Under the pieces are notes generated by a model. It did no database searches, was not told where the DNA came from, and saw only the letters and a list, made by a program, of their open reading frames with translations. Both the position numbers and the translations under genes were made by a program. Positions 35,546 to 44,501 of a stretch of DNA of 45,123 nt are shown one piece after another. Location of the stretch: NCBI RefSeq assembly GCF_900107975.1, contig NZ_FNVF01000023.1:1-45123 (forward strand). The letters run 5' to 3'. How positions within the stretch are numbered: the first letter of the stretch is position 1; each line of letters opens with the position of its first letter. This stretch comes from Paenibacillus sp. UNC499MF (GTDB lineage: Bacteria; Bacillota; Bacilli; Paenibacillales; NBRC-103111).

Positions 35546-36382
35546 TCAGCTTTCCGCGCGGCTCGCGCCGAAAGCGGCCTCGAACCAGGCCCAGTCCGCG
35601 CCCACGTGCTCCGGCTTATGCGTGTCGGAGCCGTAAACGAGCGGAATGCCCCGGCTTGCGCAGGCGGCAAGGAACCACTGCGGCACATAGGTCTGCCCGC
35701 AGGTCGGCACCCGCAGACCGGCGACGTTCACGTCGATGCCGACGCCGGCCTCCTGGAGCTTAGGCAGCAGCGCGTTCAGCCTGCGCTCGATCAGTTCCGG
35801 GCTGATCGGCGGGAGCGCCTGGCGGAACTTCTCGATAAGCTGCACATGGCCGAGACGCTTGCGCATGGGCAGCTTGGCCGCCCACTCGATCGCCTTCTCG
35901 ACGTGGTTGTAATACTCCTCCGCTGCGGCGTCCATACTCCCGTAGTGCGCGAGCAAGCCTTCGCGGAAATCGTCCGCGGAATAGTCGATGCAGCGCATGC
36001 CGCCCAAGCCGGGAAGGAAATGGACGGATACGACAACGTCTTCAAGCCGGCTTCCGTACTGCTCCAGCAGCGCGTCGGAGAAGTCTTCCCTGCCGTACAG
36101 GTAATCCATTTCGAGGCCCACGGTTACTTCGATTCTGCCGGCATATCTCGCCTTCATCTCTTCGGCGTATGCCAAATAGTCCGGCAGTTCTTCCATCGGC
36201 ATAGCCATCTCCGCCATAAGCTTCGGGTCGTCCAACCATTTGTCCGGCAGCGGCGGGTGCTCGCTGATCGTATAACGTTCAAAGCCGAGCTCCACCGCCC
36301 GGTCCAAATACGCCGGTTCCTCGGCGGAATTTCCGTGATAGCAAAACTTCGTATGCGTATGACCGTCCCATTTGAATGTCAT
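35546..36382 (-). CDS. hisJ: PHP-type histidinol-phosphatase
   Basis: 278 aa from ATG 36382; AGGAGG lies 11 nt upstream. PHP metal motifs: DGHTHTKFCYHG (HxH), ISEHPPLP, GLEMDYLYG, SVHFLPG and GSDTHKPEHVG. It hydrolyses histidinol phosphate in histidine synthesis. No other his gene is near. The frame beyond 36382 is unsupported. Confidence 0.9.
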   Translation of the reverse strand: MTFKWDGHTHTKFCYHGNSAEEPAYLDRAVELGFERYTISEHPPLPDKWLDDPKLMAEMAMPMEELPDYLAYAEEMKARYAGRIEVTVGLEMDYLYGREDFSDALLEQYGSRLEDVVVSVHFLPGLGGMRCIDYSADDFREGLLAHYGSMDAAAEEYYNHVEKAIEWAAKLPMRKRLGHVQLIEKFRQALPPISPELIERRLNALLPKLQEAGVGIDVNVAGLRVPTCGQTYVPQWFLAACASRGIPLVYGSDTHKPEHVGADWAWFEAAFGASRAES

Positions 36383-36476
36383 GACGTGCTCATCCTCCTC
36401 AGCCTGTACGGTTTGTCTGACTTGAGTATAGCGCGGCCCGCCAAACACGGCAACGCCGCCTTTTCTTCCCGCCTGC

Positions 36477-36505
36477 AAAAAAAAACCCGGATGATCTCCA
36501 TCCGG
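36477..36505 (-). terminator. Terminator of the YtkA-like gene
   Basis: CCGGATG-gagat-CATCCGG followed on the minus strand by GTTTTTTTTT. Confidence 0.9.
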
Positions 36506-36595
36506 ACCTGCCCGCCCATGCTGTCCGCACCGTGCGAAGTTCCGGCACGCGGCGCCCGGCGTCACACCGGGTTGATAAAGACACCCGGCTTCGGC

Positions 36596-37084
36596 CTATT
36601 CCACCTGAAGCTTCACCTGCGGCATCGTGTGCATCGTTCTTGCCGTGACGTGGGAAATAATCAAATATGTTCCCGGCTCGTCAAATTTCTTTTTTAGCGT
36701 ATACAAGCCGTCTTTGCCGTGAATTCCTTTGATTTTCTCATGCTTGTCGTCCGCGGCTCCTTCTTTCCATACTTCGAAAAGAACCTCGTCCGCATCGTCC
36801 ACGGGTTTGCCATCCTGTGTGACGGTCACTTCAACCGACGCTTCCGTCCCCTTTTTGACCGGTTCAGCCGGCAGTTTTACTTTAGCCTCGATCGGATTCA
36901 GCGTGTCGATTGTCCCTTGGCCCACGCCTTGACCGCCGTGCCCTTCATGTCCGCCGCCTCCCGAACCGCAGCCGGCAAGCGCCGCCGTCAGCGCCAGCAG
37001 AACAATGGCCGTGCCGATCCCTCTGCGCCCCATGAATTTAAAGCCGGAAGAACCGGCGGTATACTCCCGTTTATGCATCTTCAT
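36596..37084 (-). CDS. YtkA-like lipoprotein
   Basis: 162 aa; ATG after GGGGGATTG. Signal peptide with lipobox LAGC (Cys39), a Gly/His-rich linker, then a beta domain (about 65-162): VKLPAEPVKKGTEASVEVTV, TYLIISHVTARTMHTMPQV. YtkA-like and FixH-type proteins are thought to act in copper or envelope processes; the His/Met tail could bind metal. Confidence 0.82.
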   Translation of the reverse strand: MKMHKREYTAGSSGFKFMGRRGIGTAIVLLALTAALAGCGSGGGGHEGHGGQGVGQGTIDTLNPIEAKVKLPAEPVKKGTEASVEVTVTQDGKPVDDADEVLFEVWKEGAADDKHEKIKGIHGKDGLYTLKKKFDEPGTYLIISHVTARTMHTMPQVKLQVE

Positions 37085-37255
37085 ATATGTTCAATCCCCC
37101 TAAATCACATAGCCTTATGCCTTGCGGCTGCTTTCATCTTTTCCCGCTAACCCAACCTATTATACCGGGAAGCCCGCAAAAGAGGGATAGCTCACTTGGG
37201 CCCTATTTGTAACGATTCCGTGAACAATCCTCTGCGGCCGTTTTCATCCGCACGG

Positions 37256-37292
37256 CAAAAAGACTTACAGCCCGGGGCTGCAAGTCTTTTTA
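37256..37292 (-). terminator. Terminator of the KGG protein gene
   Basis: AAAAAGACTTaCAGCCC/GGGCTGcAAGTCTTTTT, a near-perfect stem that works both ways. Confidence 0.85.
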
Positions 37293-37316
37293 TATGTCGA
37301 GATCCTATTCATCGTC

Positions 37317-37502
37317 TTAACTGCGGCCGCCTTTTCTTCCCGCTTCCTCGCGGCTCATCTTGCCGTCATTACTGCCGCTGTCGTTTCCGCGGGATTCGCC
37401 GCCTTTACGGCCGATTTCCTGGTAGAAATCTTTGTCGTGCGTGCGTGCGGTTTCTTCTCCGCCTTTGCGTCCTGCTTCTTCTCGAGACATTTTGTCAGCC
37501 AT
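37317..37502 (-). CDS. KGG-repeat general stress protein (YciG/GsiB-like)
   Basis: 61 aa; ATG after GAGGAG. Three REEAGRKGG/QEIGRKGG repeats, very hydrophilic and disordered. Related proteins are sigma-B-induced desiccation or starvation proteins in Bacillus. No clear sigma-B promoter could be fixed. Confidence 0.85.
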   Translation of the reverse strand: MADKMSREEAGRKGGEETARTHDKDFYQEIGRKGGESRGNDSGSNDGKMSREEAGRKGGRS

Positions 37503-37785
37503 GATGATCCACTCCTCAAACGGTAAATTTGCAGGCTTTCTGGAAAGTCTTGTTTAACCGTCGCCTACGCCTATTACTTACCCGGTTGAGAGATTCCTAA
37601 ACGGAAACCTGGTAATTTACTGGTTAAATTCATTGAACCGATGCGGTGATAAGAGAGACGGGTCCACGTCCACCCCTTTTGAGAAGGTGTCAAAACCCGC
37701 CCGGTTGCGGAGCATATTTGCCAAGCCGTGCCACATATGTCTAACCGTAACGTTACCTACATCACGCGGTTTGGAGGAAACTGTC

Positions 37786-38685
37786 TTGATTAAACGCTTT
37801 AACCGTCTGGCCATCGAACTGCCGAAGCCGGATAAGCCCGATGCCAATGCCGCTGCCGCCGTCCAGGAACTTCTCGGGGGACGTTTCGGCGAAATGTCCA
37901 CGCTGAACAATTATATGTACCAGTCTTTTAATTTCCGCAACAAAAAGAAACTGAAGCCCTTTTACGATCTTGTGGCGAGCATTACCGCGGAAGAATTCGG
38001 CCATGTCGAGCTTGTCGCCAATACGATCAATCTGATGCTGACGGGATCGACCTTTCCGGGCGACCCCGATATTACCCCCATGCGGGACGCCGTCGACAAA
38101 CGGAATACCCAGCATTTTATTTTCGCCGCCCAGAATTCCATGCCCGTCGATTCCATGGGCAAGCCCTGGAACGGGGATTATGTGTTTACCAGCGGCAATC
38201 TTATTCTCGACCTGCTGCATAATTTCTTCCTGGAGTGCGGAGCACGGACGCACAAAATGCGCGTGTACGAAATGACGAGCCATCCCGTCGCCCGGGAAAT
38301 GATCGGCTATCTGCTCGTCCGGGGAGGCGTGCACATTGTCGCTTATGCCAAGGCTCTCGAGGTGGCCACGGGCGTGGACGTCACCAAAATGCTCCCTGTG
38401 CCCAATCTCAGCAACAGCGCTTTTGAAACGACACGCAAGTTCGAAGCGCAGGGCATTCACCGGAAGCTGTACACTTTCAGCGATACGGACTACCAGGACA
38501 TCCGCTACATATGGAAAGGCGAGCATCCCGAAGACGGGCAGCCTCTTGAAGTCATCGAGGGGATACCCGAGCATACGGGGCCCGTTCCCGATTTCGAGGA
38601 AGTTCCCGAAGAATTTGCGCCCGGCATCTCCATGGAAGATTTCATGAAAATCGCCCAGCGCCTTCAGCGCTCCGCAGGATTATAA
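37786..38685 (+). CDS. Manganese catalase
   Basis: 299 aa from the TTG at 37786, 8 nt after GGAGG; the usual family length. Start IKRFNRLAIELPKP and VQELLGGRFGEMSTLNNYM are diagnostic. Dimanganese ligands include Glu36, Glu70 and His73 (AEEFGHVE), then further Glu/His (LECGART, RGGVHI). Converts H2O2 to water and oxygen without heme. Spore-former Mn catalases are often spore-coat located. PerR control is possible. Confidence 0.94.
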   Translation: MIKRFNRLAIELPKPDKPDANAAAAVQELLGGRFGEMSTLNNYMYQSFNFRNKKKLKPFYDLVASITAEEFGHVELVANTINLMLTGSTFPGDPDITPMRDAVDKRNTQHFIFAAQNSMPVDSMGKPWNGDYVFTSGNLILDLLHNFFLECGARTHKMRVYEMTSHPVAREMIGYLLVRGGVHIVAYAKALEVATGVDVTKMLPVPNLSNSAFETTRKFEAQGIHRKLYTFSDTDYQDIRYIWKGEHPEDGQPLEVIEGIPEHTGPVPDFEEVPEEFAPGISMEDFMKIAQRLQRSAGL

Positions 38686-38691
38686 CGACAG

Positions 38692-38741
38692 CCCGAAGAC
38701 CCTTCCGGAGGCTGCACCGGGAGGGTCTTCGGGGTCTTTTA
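38692..38741 (+). terminator. Terminator of Mn catalase
   Basis: CCCGAAGACCCTTCC / GGGAGGGTCTTCGGG stem followed by GTCTTTTA. Confidence 0.85.
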
Positions 38742-38767
38742 CCGCTGTACCGGAAGGAAAGGAGCCG

Positions 38768-39160
38768 TCAGGAAGGATCCAGCACGGTGGAGTGCTTCTC
38801 CTCGTAACGATCTTCGGCAACTTTGTTTCCTTCTTCCAAAATAACTACTTTGGGGACATAGTCCGCCGCCGTTTCCTCACTCATTAAAGCGTAGGAAATA
38901 ATGATGACGACATCTCCCGGCTGTACAAGCCTTGCCGCCGCCCCGTTCAGACAGACGCATCCCGATCCCCTGGGACCCGTTATCGTGTAAGTCTCCATCC
39001 GCGATCCGTTGTTGAGATTCACGATTTGCACCTTTTCGTTAGGCAGAAGGTCGGCAAGCTCCATCAGGTCTTCGTCGATCGTGATGCTTCCTACATAATT
39101 CAGATTGGCCTCCGTAACAGTGGCCCGGTGGAGTTTGGACTTCATCATCGTTCTGAACAT
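38768..39160 (-). CDS. panD: Aspartate 1-decarboxylase proenzyme
   Basis: 130 aa; ATG after AAAGGGG. Self-cleavage site Gly24-Ser25 in NYVGSITID gives the pyruvoyl cofactor. Makes beta-alanine for pantothenate and coenzyme A. Other motifs: [23 protein letters not shown] and IISYALMS. No panB or panC beside it. Confidence 0.93.
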   Translation of the reverse strand: MFRTMMKSKLHRATVTEANLNYVGSITIDEDLMELADLLPNEKVQIVNLNNGSRMETYTITGPRGSGCVCLNGAAARLVQPGDVVIIISYALMSEETAADYVPKVVILEEGNKVAEDRYEEKHSTVLDPS

Positions 39161-39185
39161 GCCGCGCGTCCCCTTTCCTCGTTCT

Positions 39186-39929
39186 TTACTGGCCTTCGCC
39201 GTAAGCCTTGATGCGGCGGTACATCGTCTTGTCTTTGAGTTTCACGAAATGAGACATGGCCGGGTACAAATTGCCTTCGAAAATCCACACATTCCCGCGC
39301 CTGTCCAGCCCGATATCAATGCCGTAGATGACCTGCTTCGGAAAATGTTCCGTCAGTGTCTTCGCGCACGCAAGGGCGACCCCATCGATCCGTTCCTGAA
39401 GAACTCTCCGGGACAGCCTGTGAAGCGAGGATCGGCCGAGCGCCTCGTCCAGAAGCAGGAGCTTGCCCTTCCTGGATGTGTTGGAGACGAAATAGCCGCT
39501 GCCCACGACTTTCGCCACCCGCCCGGTGACGATCCAGCGGCTTGAATTTTTTTTCCGCTGAACGATAATGCGCAGATCGAAAGCCCTCTCCCCGACTGTC
39601 GCGCGTTCGATACTCTGCTGGACGATATAGCTTTGGGAGCCGATTTTCTTACTCAGAAAAGCGTAAGTCTTCCTCCTGCCCGCCAGCTTGATCTTGCGGT
39701 TTTCATGCTGCACTTCGTACAGGCCGTCCGGCAGGCACGACACATGAAAAATGCCCTGCCCCTGCATCCCGCCAACGGGTTTCACAACGACCTTTCCGTA
39801 CCGCTCCGCCATTTCACGGAAAGAGCTTACCGACAGCGGGCTTGTTGCCGGCAGATGGGGGGCAAGCCCGGCGGCTTTTCTCATAAACTTATATTTGGAC
39901 CACTTGTTAAACCTCGCGGGAACCGCCAT
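39186..39929 (-). CDS. YheC/YheD-type ATP-grasp-like spore protein
   Basis: 247 aa from ATG 39929, 8 nt after AAAGGTGG. Body: [38 protein letters not shown] (ATP-grasp-like Lys/Gly loop), [14 protein letters not shown] and [19 protein letters not shown]. The family is associated with the endospore coat. A stronger site and ATG at 39970 are out of frame by a 1-nt slip in an A run (see findings); repair would add a 14-residue N-terminus. Confidence 0.83.
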   Translation of the reverse strand: MAVPARFNKWSKYKFMRKAAGLAPHLPATSPLSVSSFREMAERYGKVVVKPVGGMQGQGIFHVSCLPDGLYEVQHENRKIKLAGRRKTYAFLSKKIGSQSYIVQQSIERATVGERAFDLRIIVQRKKNSSRWIVTGRVAKVVGSGYFVSNTSRKGKLLLLDEALGRSSLHRLSRRVLQERIDGVALACAKTLTEHFPKQVIYGIDIGLDRRGNVWIFEGNLYPAMSHFVKLKDKTMYRRIKAYGEGQ

Positions 39930-40345
39930 GCTATCGGCCACCTTTCGGATCCGGATAGATTTTCTTTCATAGACCGCTCCTTTATATATATGAGAGCGGA
40001 CACCGGATGGAAAAGGCATCTGTTCCAGCGGCAGTATGCAGCCGACCCTATTTTTACAAAGATCGGGAAATAGCCTTTGTTCGCCTGTTTTCATAGAAGT
40101 GCGGCTGCGGCTTTTCTCCCATCCGCTTATTCCGTCCTTTCCGTTCACGGGACTCCGGGACTCCGGGACTCCAGTCCTCCGGGTGATAGACCAAAATAGT
40201 TGCTTATCCGTTTCAAACCCTGAAGAGCCTCCGTAAACTGAAAGGAATGCTTTCCAGTTGTGGCTACGAAGCTTATGTCTCCTTATGAAGAGTAAGAACG
40301 GATGAAGATAAGTTTTGCCTATATTGCGAAAAAGGATGGATAACG
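39930..40345. other. 415-bp divergent region
   Basis: It holds the out-of-frame ORF start at 39970, a three-copy 8-bp repeat GGGACTCC (40149-40172) and no recognised gene. Confidence 0.6.
40149..40172. repeat. Three copies of GGGACTCC
   Basis: Perfect 8-bp unit repeated three times head to tail in the intergenic region between the YheC/YheD and GT4 genes. Confidence 0.9.
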
Positions 40346-41506
40346 GTGAGTCATTATCAAGTCATATGGAACGGGCCCGTACTGGGCGACAACGGAATCG
40401 GAACCGCCGGCCGTGAATATGTGCTTGCGCTGCACCGGTTGGGCGTCAACGTCAAAGTAACCCCCGCGCGCAGGCGTTCGGGCCTCTCCACTCCATCCAA
40501 AAGGCTCATGCTGGCCTTGTCGCGCAGGCCTCTGGTCCTCAAAAAGCCGAAGGTGCTGATTTACCATCGCCTGCCGCATACCCTGAACATCGCCCAAGCG
40601 AGAAAAAAGTACGATTATCTCATCTTGAACGCGGTCTGGGAAACGACGAAAATTCCCCGGAACTGGCTCCCGAACATCAACCGGTTCGATGCCGTTTGCG
40701 TGCCTTCCGTGCAGAACCGGACCGCCATGAGAAGAAGCGGGGTCCGCGTCCCCGTATACATCGTTCCGCATGGTGTGAATTCACGCGTGTTTCACCCCCG
40801 AAATAAGAAGCTCGCCGTGAAAAAAAAGGGCGGCTTCCTGTTCGTCTCCGTCTTCACTTTCCAGCACCGCAAAAACCCCGAAACCCTGCTTAGGGCTTTC
40901 TGGGAGGAATTTTCCGCCCGGGACCGCGCGGCGCTGCTGATCAAAACAAGCGGATTCAGCGCCAAAGAATCGGGCGCATGGATTCGCGGCCGCATTGCCT
41001 CTTACAAAAGAAGGCTGGGAATCCGGCACAAGACGGCCCCCCTTCATCTTCTGACCGGACCTGCCAGTCCCCGTACGGTGCGGGGAATTTATACCGCGGG
41101 CGATGCGTTCGTGCTTCCCACGCGCGGCGAAGGCGTCGGCCTGCCGTTCCTGGAATCGCTGGCCAGCGGAACTCCGGTCATCGCGACAGGCTGGGGCGGT
41201 CACATGGACTTTGTGACAAAGGCCAATTCTTTTCTCGTCCCGTATAAGCTGAAACCGCCCGCATCCGGTATGAAGAAAGCGATCTCCCGCTCTTTCCGCT
41301 ATTTGTTTGCGCAGAAGGGACAACTGTGGGCGGAGCCGGATCTCGGTTCGCTGAAAAAACAGATGAGACGCGCTTACGAGCATCCGGGGCTGTGCAGGCA
41401 GAAGGGACTCCGGGGGCGCAGGGATATGAGCCGGTGGACGTGGACGCGCGCCGGACACACGATGAAAAGGGCCATCGAGAAGACGATCGCTTCCAAGCGG
41501 CGTTAA
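40346..41506 (+). CDS. Glycosyltransferase family 4
   Basis: 386 aa; GTG start after AAAGGATGG. N-terminal domain with NGPVLGDNGIGTAGREYVLA; C-terminal nucleotide-sugar domain with FVSVFTFQHRKNPETLL, DAFVLPTRGEGVGLPFLESL (E-x7-E region) and GTPVIATGWGGH. Retaining GT-B enzyme; many basic residues. It may decorate the wall or spore surface. Divergent from the YheC/YheD gene. Confidence 0.87.
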   Translation: MSHYQVIWNGPVLGDNGIGTAGREYVLALHRLGVNVKVTPARRRSGLSTPSKRLMLALSRRPLVLKKPKVLIYHRLPHTLNIAQARKKYDYLILNAVWETTKIPRNWLPNINRFDAVCVPSVQNRTAMRRSGVRVPVYIVPHGVNSRVFHPRNKKLAVKKKGGFLFVSVFTFQHRKNPETLLRAFWEEFSARDRAALLIKTSGFSAKESGAWIRGRIASYKRRLGIRHKTAPLHLLTGPASPRTVRGIYTAGDAFVLPTRGEGVGLPFLESLASGTPVIATGWGGHMDFVTKANSFLVPYKLKPPASGMKKAISRSFRYLFAQKGQLWAEPDLGSLKKQMRRAYEHPGLCRQKGLRGRRDMSRWTWTRAGHTMKRAIEKTIASKRR

Positions 41507-41654
41507 GGCCGGGACGGCGTATGGATCCTTGGGAAACACATCATTATTGAGGGAGAACAGTTACGTAAACGATGGACGACAAGCGGAGCCATTTAGGAAA
41601 AGCAATCATTAACATAGGTGCCACTGACAGAGAACGAATGTAGACAAAATAAGG

Positions 41655-41684
41655 AGCAGCTTGCCAGTGGCAGCTGCTTTTTAT
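41655..41684 (+). terminator. Terminator with possible antiterminator partner
   Basis: AGCAGC-T-TGCC-agt-GGCA-GCTGCT (one bulged T) followed by TTTATTG. TGCCACTG at 41619-41626 can pair instead with CAGTGGCA (41665-41672) within this stem. Confidence 0.7.
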
Positions 41685-41818
41685 TGTTAAGCTGACGGCA
41701 TCAATGCGGATACAATTTGTTCCTCAGCTTAACCGGTTTTGTGATACTATTTGATCAGGTTGAGAACGGGCAGACTGGCTGTTCTCTTCAGCTTTCTCAC
41801 CCATTAAATCGGGCGGCT

Positions 41819-41842
41819 GCCTCCATCAAAGCCTCCATCAAA
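41819..41842. repeat. 12-bp tandem duplication
   Basis: GCCTCCATCAAA twice in a row, just before the AT-rich helix-hairpin-helix gene. Confidence 0.9.
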
Positions 41843-41867
41843 AATATAAATTCTATAAGGAGCAAAC

Positions 41868-42311
41868 ATGAGATTAAATAAAACTCCAAAGTTAGAATTA
41901 ACCGTTCAAGAACGGCAGGGACTCCGAAAAAACAAAATACTCTTAAGTGATATTCACAAAATATCCGTGAGTGATCTTTGTTTAATCATGGAGGTATCGG
42001 AATTAAGAGCTAAAGAATTAAAGGCAGCGTCCGAATTTCAAAGTGTTCCTTCAATTGGACCGGCATTTGCAAAAGATTTAATTAAACTGGGTTACTATGA
42101 ATTGCAGGAGCTGAAAGAAAAAGATGGTGCACGTTTATTCGAAAAATTGGAAGAGTTATATAGGGAGAGGATAGATCCCTGTGTAGAGGATCAATTTAGA
42201 TTTATTGTATTTTATGCTAATAATCCTGGCAGCGACAAGCAATGGTGGGATTTTACCGAGGAAAGGAAAAATTACAGAAGTGCTTTTGGATATACCGCCA
42301 GGCCGGATTAA
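41868..42311 (+). CDS. Helix-hairpin-helix (Cdd1/pathogenicity-locus-like) protein
   Basis: 147 aa; ATG after ATAAGGAG. Residues 55-95 hold a helix-hairpin-helix VPSIGPAFAKDLIKLGYYEL, and the C-terminal half has DPCVEDQFRFIVFYANNP and KQWWDF, as in the Cdd1 family (PF11731). Probably nucleic-acid binding; role unknown. The gene is clearly AT-richer than its neighbours, which suggests recent transfer. Confidence 0.78.
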   Translation: MRLNKTPKLELTVQERQGLRKNKILLSDIHKISVSDLCLIMEVSELRAKELKAASEFQSVPSIGPAFAKDLIKLGYYELQELKEKDGARLFEKLEELYRERIDPCVEDQFRFIVFYANNPGSDKQWWDFTEERKNYRSAFGYTARPD

Positions 42312-42385
42312 ATAACGGGGAAACACTAGTTTCATTAACCGCGTCAGGCGAGCCCCGGCAAAATACCTCGTGCAGCGGCAAAAAC

Positions 42386-42420
42386 ACGTTCCGGTTCGAG
42401 TTGAACCGGAACGTCTTTTT
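42386..42420 (+). terminator. Terminator of the helix-hairpin-helix gene
   Basis: ACGTTCCGGTTC-gagtt-GAACCGGAACGT, 12-bp perfect stem, then CTTTTTG. Confidence 0.9.
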
Positions 42421-42445
42421 GTTACGGGCGGATTTACTCGTCCCG

Positions 42446-42483
42446 CAAAAAAGCACCCTGCCGGGAATTTCCCGCAGGGTGCT
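42446..42483 (-). terminator. Terminator of gcvH
   Basis: GCACCCTGC..GGAA / TTCC..GCAGGGTGC; on the minus strand it ends in TTTTTTG. Confidence 0.85.
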
Positions 42484-42504
42484 CCAGTCCGGAGCGGCAA
42501 GCGA

Positions 42505-42897
42505 TTACTGCCCCGAAACGATATAAGCCTGATACTGATCGGCGGTCATAAGCCCTTCCAGGGCTTCTTTGCCGGAAATGTCGATTTCGGCGACCCAGCC
42601 TGCGCCGTACGGGTCCGTATTCACCAGCTCCGGTGATTCTTCCAGAGTGCCGTTGATTTGGGCAACCGTTCCGATAACGGGGCTAATCAGGTCGGAGACC
42701 GTTTTGACCGATTCCACACTGCCCAGCATATCGTCGGCTTTGACCGAAGCGCCCGTTTTCGGCAGTTCGACGAATACAATGTCGCCAAGCTGCTCTTGTG
42801 CAAAAGGGGTCATGCCTACACGGATTTTCGTATCGGAAAGCACTTCGACCCATTCGTGTTCTTTGGAGTATAACAATCCGGATTTTACTTCGCTCAC
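42505..42897 (-). CDS. gcvH: Glycine cleavage system H protein
   Basis: 130 aa with GTG start at 42897, after GAGGCGG. Lipoyl Lys65 in SVESVKTVSDL. Carries the aminomethyl group between P, T and L proteins, and serves as a lipoyl relay in Firmicutes. No other gcv gene in the window, as is common for gcvH in Bacillales. Confidence 0.95.
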   Translation of the reverse strand: MSEVKSGLLYSKEHEWVEVLSDTKIRVGMTPFAQEQLGDIVFVELPKTGASVKADDMLGSVESVKTVSDLISPVIGTVAQINGTLEESPELVNTDPYGAGWVAEIDISGKEALEGLMTADQYQAYIVSGQ

Positions 42898-42936
42898 GTT
42901 ATTACCGCCTCACTTTTGACTGCCGTTAATAAATTT

Positions 42937-42966
42937 AGCTTACCCGAATGAAAACGGCGAAGTCAA
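42937..42966 (-). promoter_or_regulatory. Promoter of gcvH
   Basis: TTGACT (42961-42966), 18-nt spacer, TAAGCT (42937-42942) on the minus strand. No glycine riboswitch is seen. Confidence 0.65.
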
Positions 42967-42996
42967 GCCGGGAGCGGGCAAAGTTCATACCTTGTA

Positions 42997-43025
42997 TTGA
43001 CAGCTTATTTAAAGGGTGATACCAT
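42997..43025 (+). promoter_or_regulatory. Promoter of the SLH-like protein gene
   Basis: TTGACA (42997-43002), 17-nt spacer, TACCAT (43020-43025), divergent from gcvH. Confidence 0.7.
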
Positions 43026-43084
43026 CCTGATAAATTCCTACTTTTCTGATTGGAATAAATAAGTTTAAGAAAGGGGTTCATTCT

Positions 43085-44482
43085 ATGAACGCATCTATAC
43101 GGCTTAACGCCGCCCGGTTCGGCTCTGCCCTTGCCGCCGGCGCTCTGCTTCTGACCTTGTGGTCCGGTCCGGCTTACGGGCAGGGAACCCATGCTGCGTC
43201 GGCAGCCGCTCCGCTGACGGCAGAACAAACCACTCTTTTGTCCGGGGAATACCGGCAGTTTTTGAAAGACCGGTTCGGCTATACGCTGCCCTCCGCACCG
43301 ACAAAGGGCGATTTCGTTAAAGCTCTGGCCGCAGTTCTTAAACTGGAGCCGTCAGGCAAACCGAATCCTTTTCAGGATCTTGAGGAAAGCAGTCCTTATT
43401 ACAAGTCCGCTCTGGCGTTGTACGAAAAAGGAATCCTCACCCAAGACCGGCTCGATGGCGATCAGCCCCTCACCCAGAGCACTGCCGTGTACATTGCCGT
43501 GAAAGCAGCCGGTTTAAAAGAGCTCGCCTATACTTATCCCGCCGAAAAAGCGGCGCGTTCGCTCGCCAAGCTTCATGCGGACGATGAAATCCCGCAGCTG
43601 ACGCCGCAGGCCGCCCAGGAGCTTGCCGCAGCCGCGGATACGGAGCTTCTGCCCGCCGCACTGCACGGCGCTTTTCAGCGTAACGAGCCTGCTTCCGCCT
43701 CTTACGCCGAAATTTTGCTCGGACGCGTGCTTGAATTGCAGGGCCTGTACAAGCATGAGCTGGGCCGGGTGTCCGATCCCGACATACTCCGCAAGGTACG
43801 CGACGCCTGGAATGTCCAGAACCTGATCCAGGAGCCCGAGCTGCAAAGTATCGTGGACAAAGCGCTGCAAGCCGATCTGATTACGGGCTACAACGTAAAA
43901 GACGACCGGTATACGCCTCACTTTGACAGCGCGCGTTCCCTTACATACGGACACAGCGAAATAGATCACGCCCTTCAGTTGATCGGACTGCTCCGGAGCG
44001 AAAATATCGATGCCCGCGTCCAGCTGGAGCCGAAAACCTCCGCTTTTATTTACTTGAAAGAATGGGGCGAGCCGGTTCAAACCGACGATTACAAAGTGGT
44101 GCAGATCGAGAACGGAAACTACATTGCTTATGCCAAGGAATACGACCTTTCATTCGAATTCGCGACAGTCGGGCAAAAAGACCGGTTTCAGGAGATCGTC
44201 CTGAAGTACGCCAAGAAGAACAGCGAAGACCAGAGTGGCCTTCTGGCCCATTCCTGGTGGCAGCCGCTTTATTATTCCCGGACCGAGCTGCCGGATTATA
44301 AAGTCATCGCCAACAACAAAATCGCTAAAGGCCACTATTATGCGCAAACTTTTTCCCTTACCGACAAGTCTGCGGCAATAGCGGAGGGCATCCGTAAAAT
44401 CAGCCCCGCCACCAAGATCGAGTCCTACCGGTTCTGGGTAGACGAGCCTTTTTACAACTATTTGATTGGAGAATACAAGTAA
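43085..44482 (+). CDS. Secreted protein with SLH-like N-terminal region
   Basis: 465 aa; ATG after AAAGGGG. Signal peptide (1-33). Residues 45-160 look like one or two S-layer-homology-type units (FVKALAAVLKLEPSGKPNPF, YYKSALALYEKGIL, TAVYIAVKAAGL). The remainder (180-465) is helical then mixed and not recognised; it includes EYDLSFEFATVGQKDRFQEI and YYAQTFSLTDKSAAIAEGI. Likely cell-wall attached; function unknown. Confidence 0.75.
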   Translation: MNASIRLNAARFGSALAAGALLLTLWSGPAYGQGTHAASAAAPLTAEQTTLLSGEYRQFLKDRFGYTLPSAPTKGDFVKALAAVLKLEPSGKPNPFQDLEESSPYYKSALALYEKGILTQDRLDGDQPLTQSTAVYIAVKAAGLKELAYTYPAEKAARSLAKLHADDEIPQLTPQAAQELAAAADTELLPAALHGAFQRNEPASASYAEILLGRVLELQGLYKHELGRVSDPDILRKVRDAWNVQNLIQEPELQSIVDKALQADLITGYNVKDDRYTPHFDSARSLTYGHSEIDHALQLIGLLRSENIDARVQLEPKTSAFIYLKEWGEPVQTDDYKVVQIENGNYIAYAKEYDLSFEFATVGQKDRFQEIVLKYAKKNSEDQSGLLAHSWWQPLYYSRTELPDYKVIANNKIAKGHYYAQTFSLTDKSAAIAEGIRKISPATKIESYRFWVDEPFYNYLIGEYK

Positions 44483-44501
44483 GAAATCGTCCGGATAAAA
44501 A

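Larger units (their letters stand above)
41507..41867. other. Intergenic region with attenuator-like hairpin
   Basis: No gene. It has a terminator (41655-41684), an upstream segment complementary to it (41619-41626) and a 12-bp tandem duplication GCCTCCATCAAA (41819-41842). Confidence 0.6.

Noticed and set aside
42505-43084. Glycine riboswitch upstream of gcvH
   Set aside because: The leader is only about 40-60 nt after the promoter; no tandem aptamer-like segment fits.
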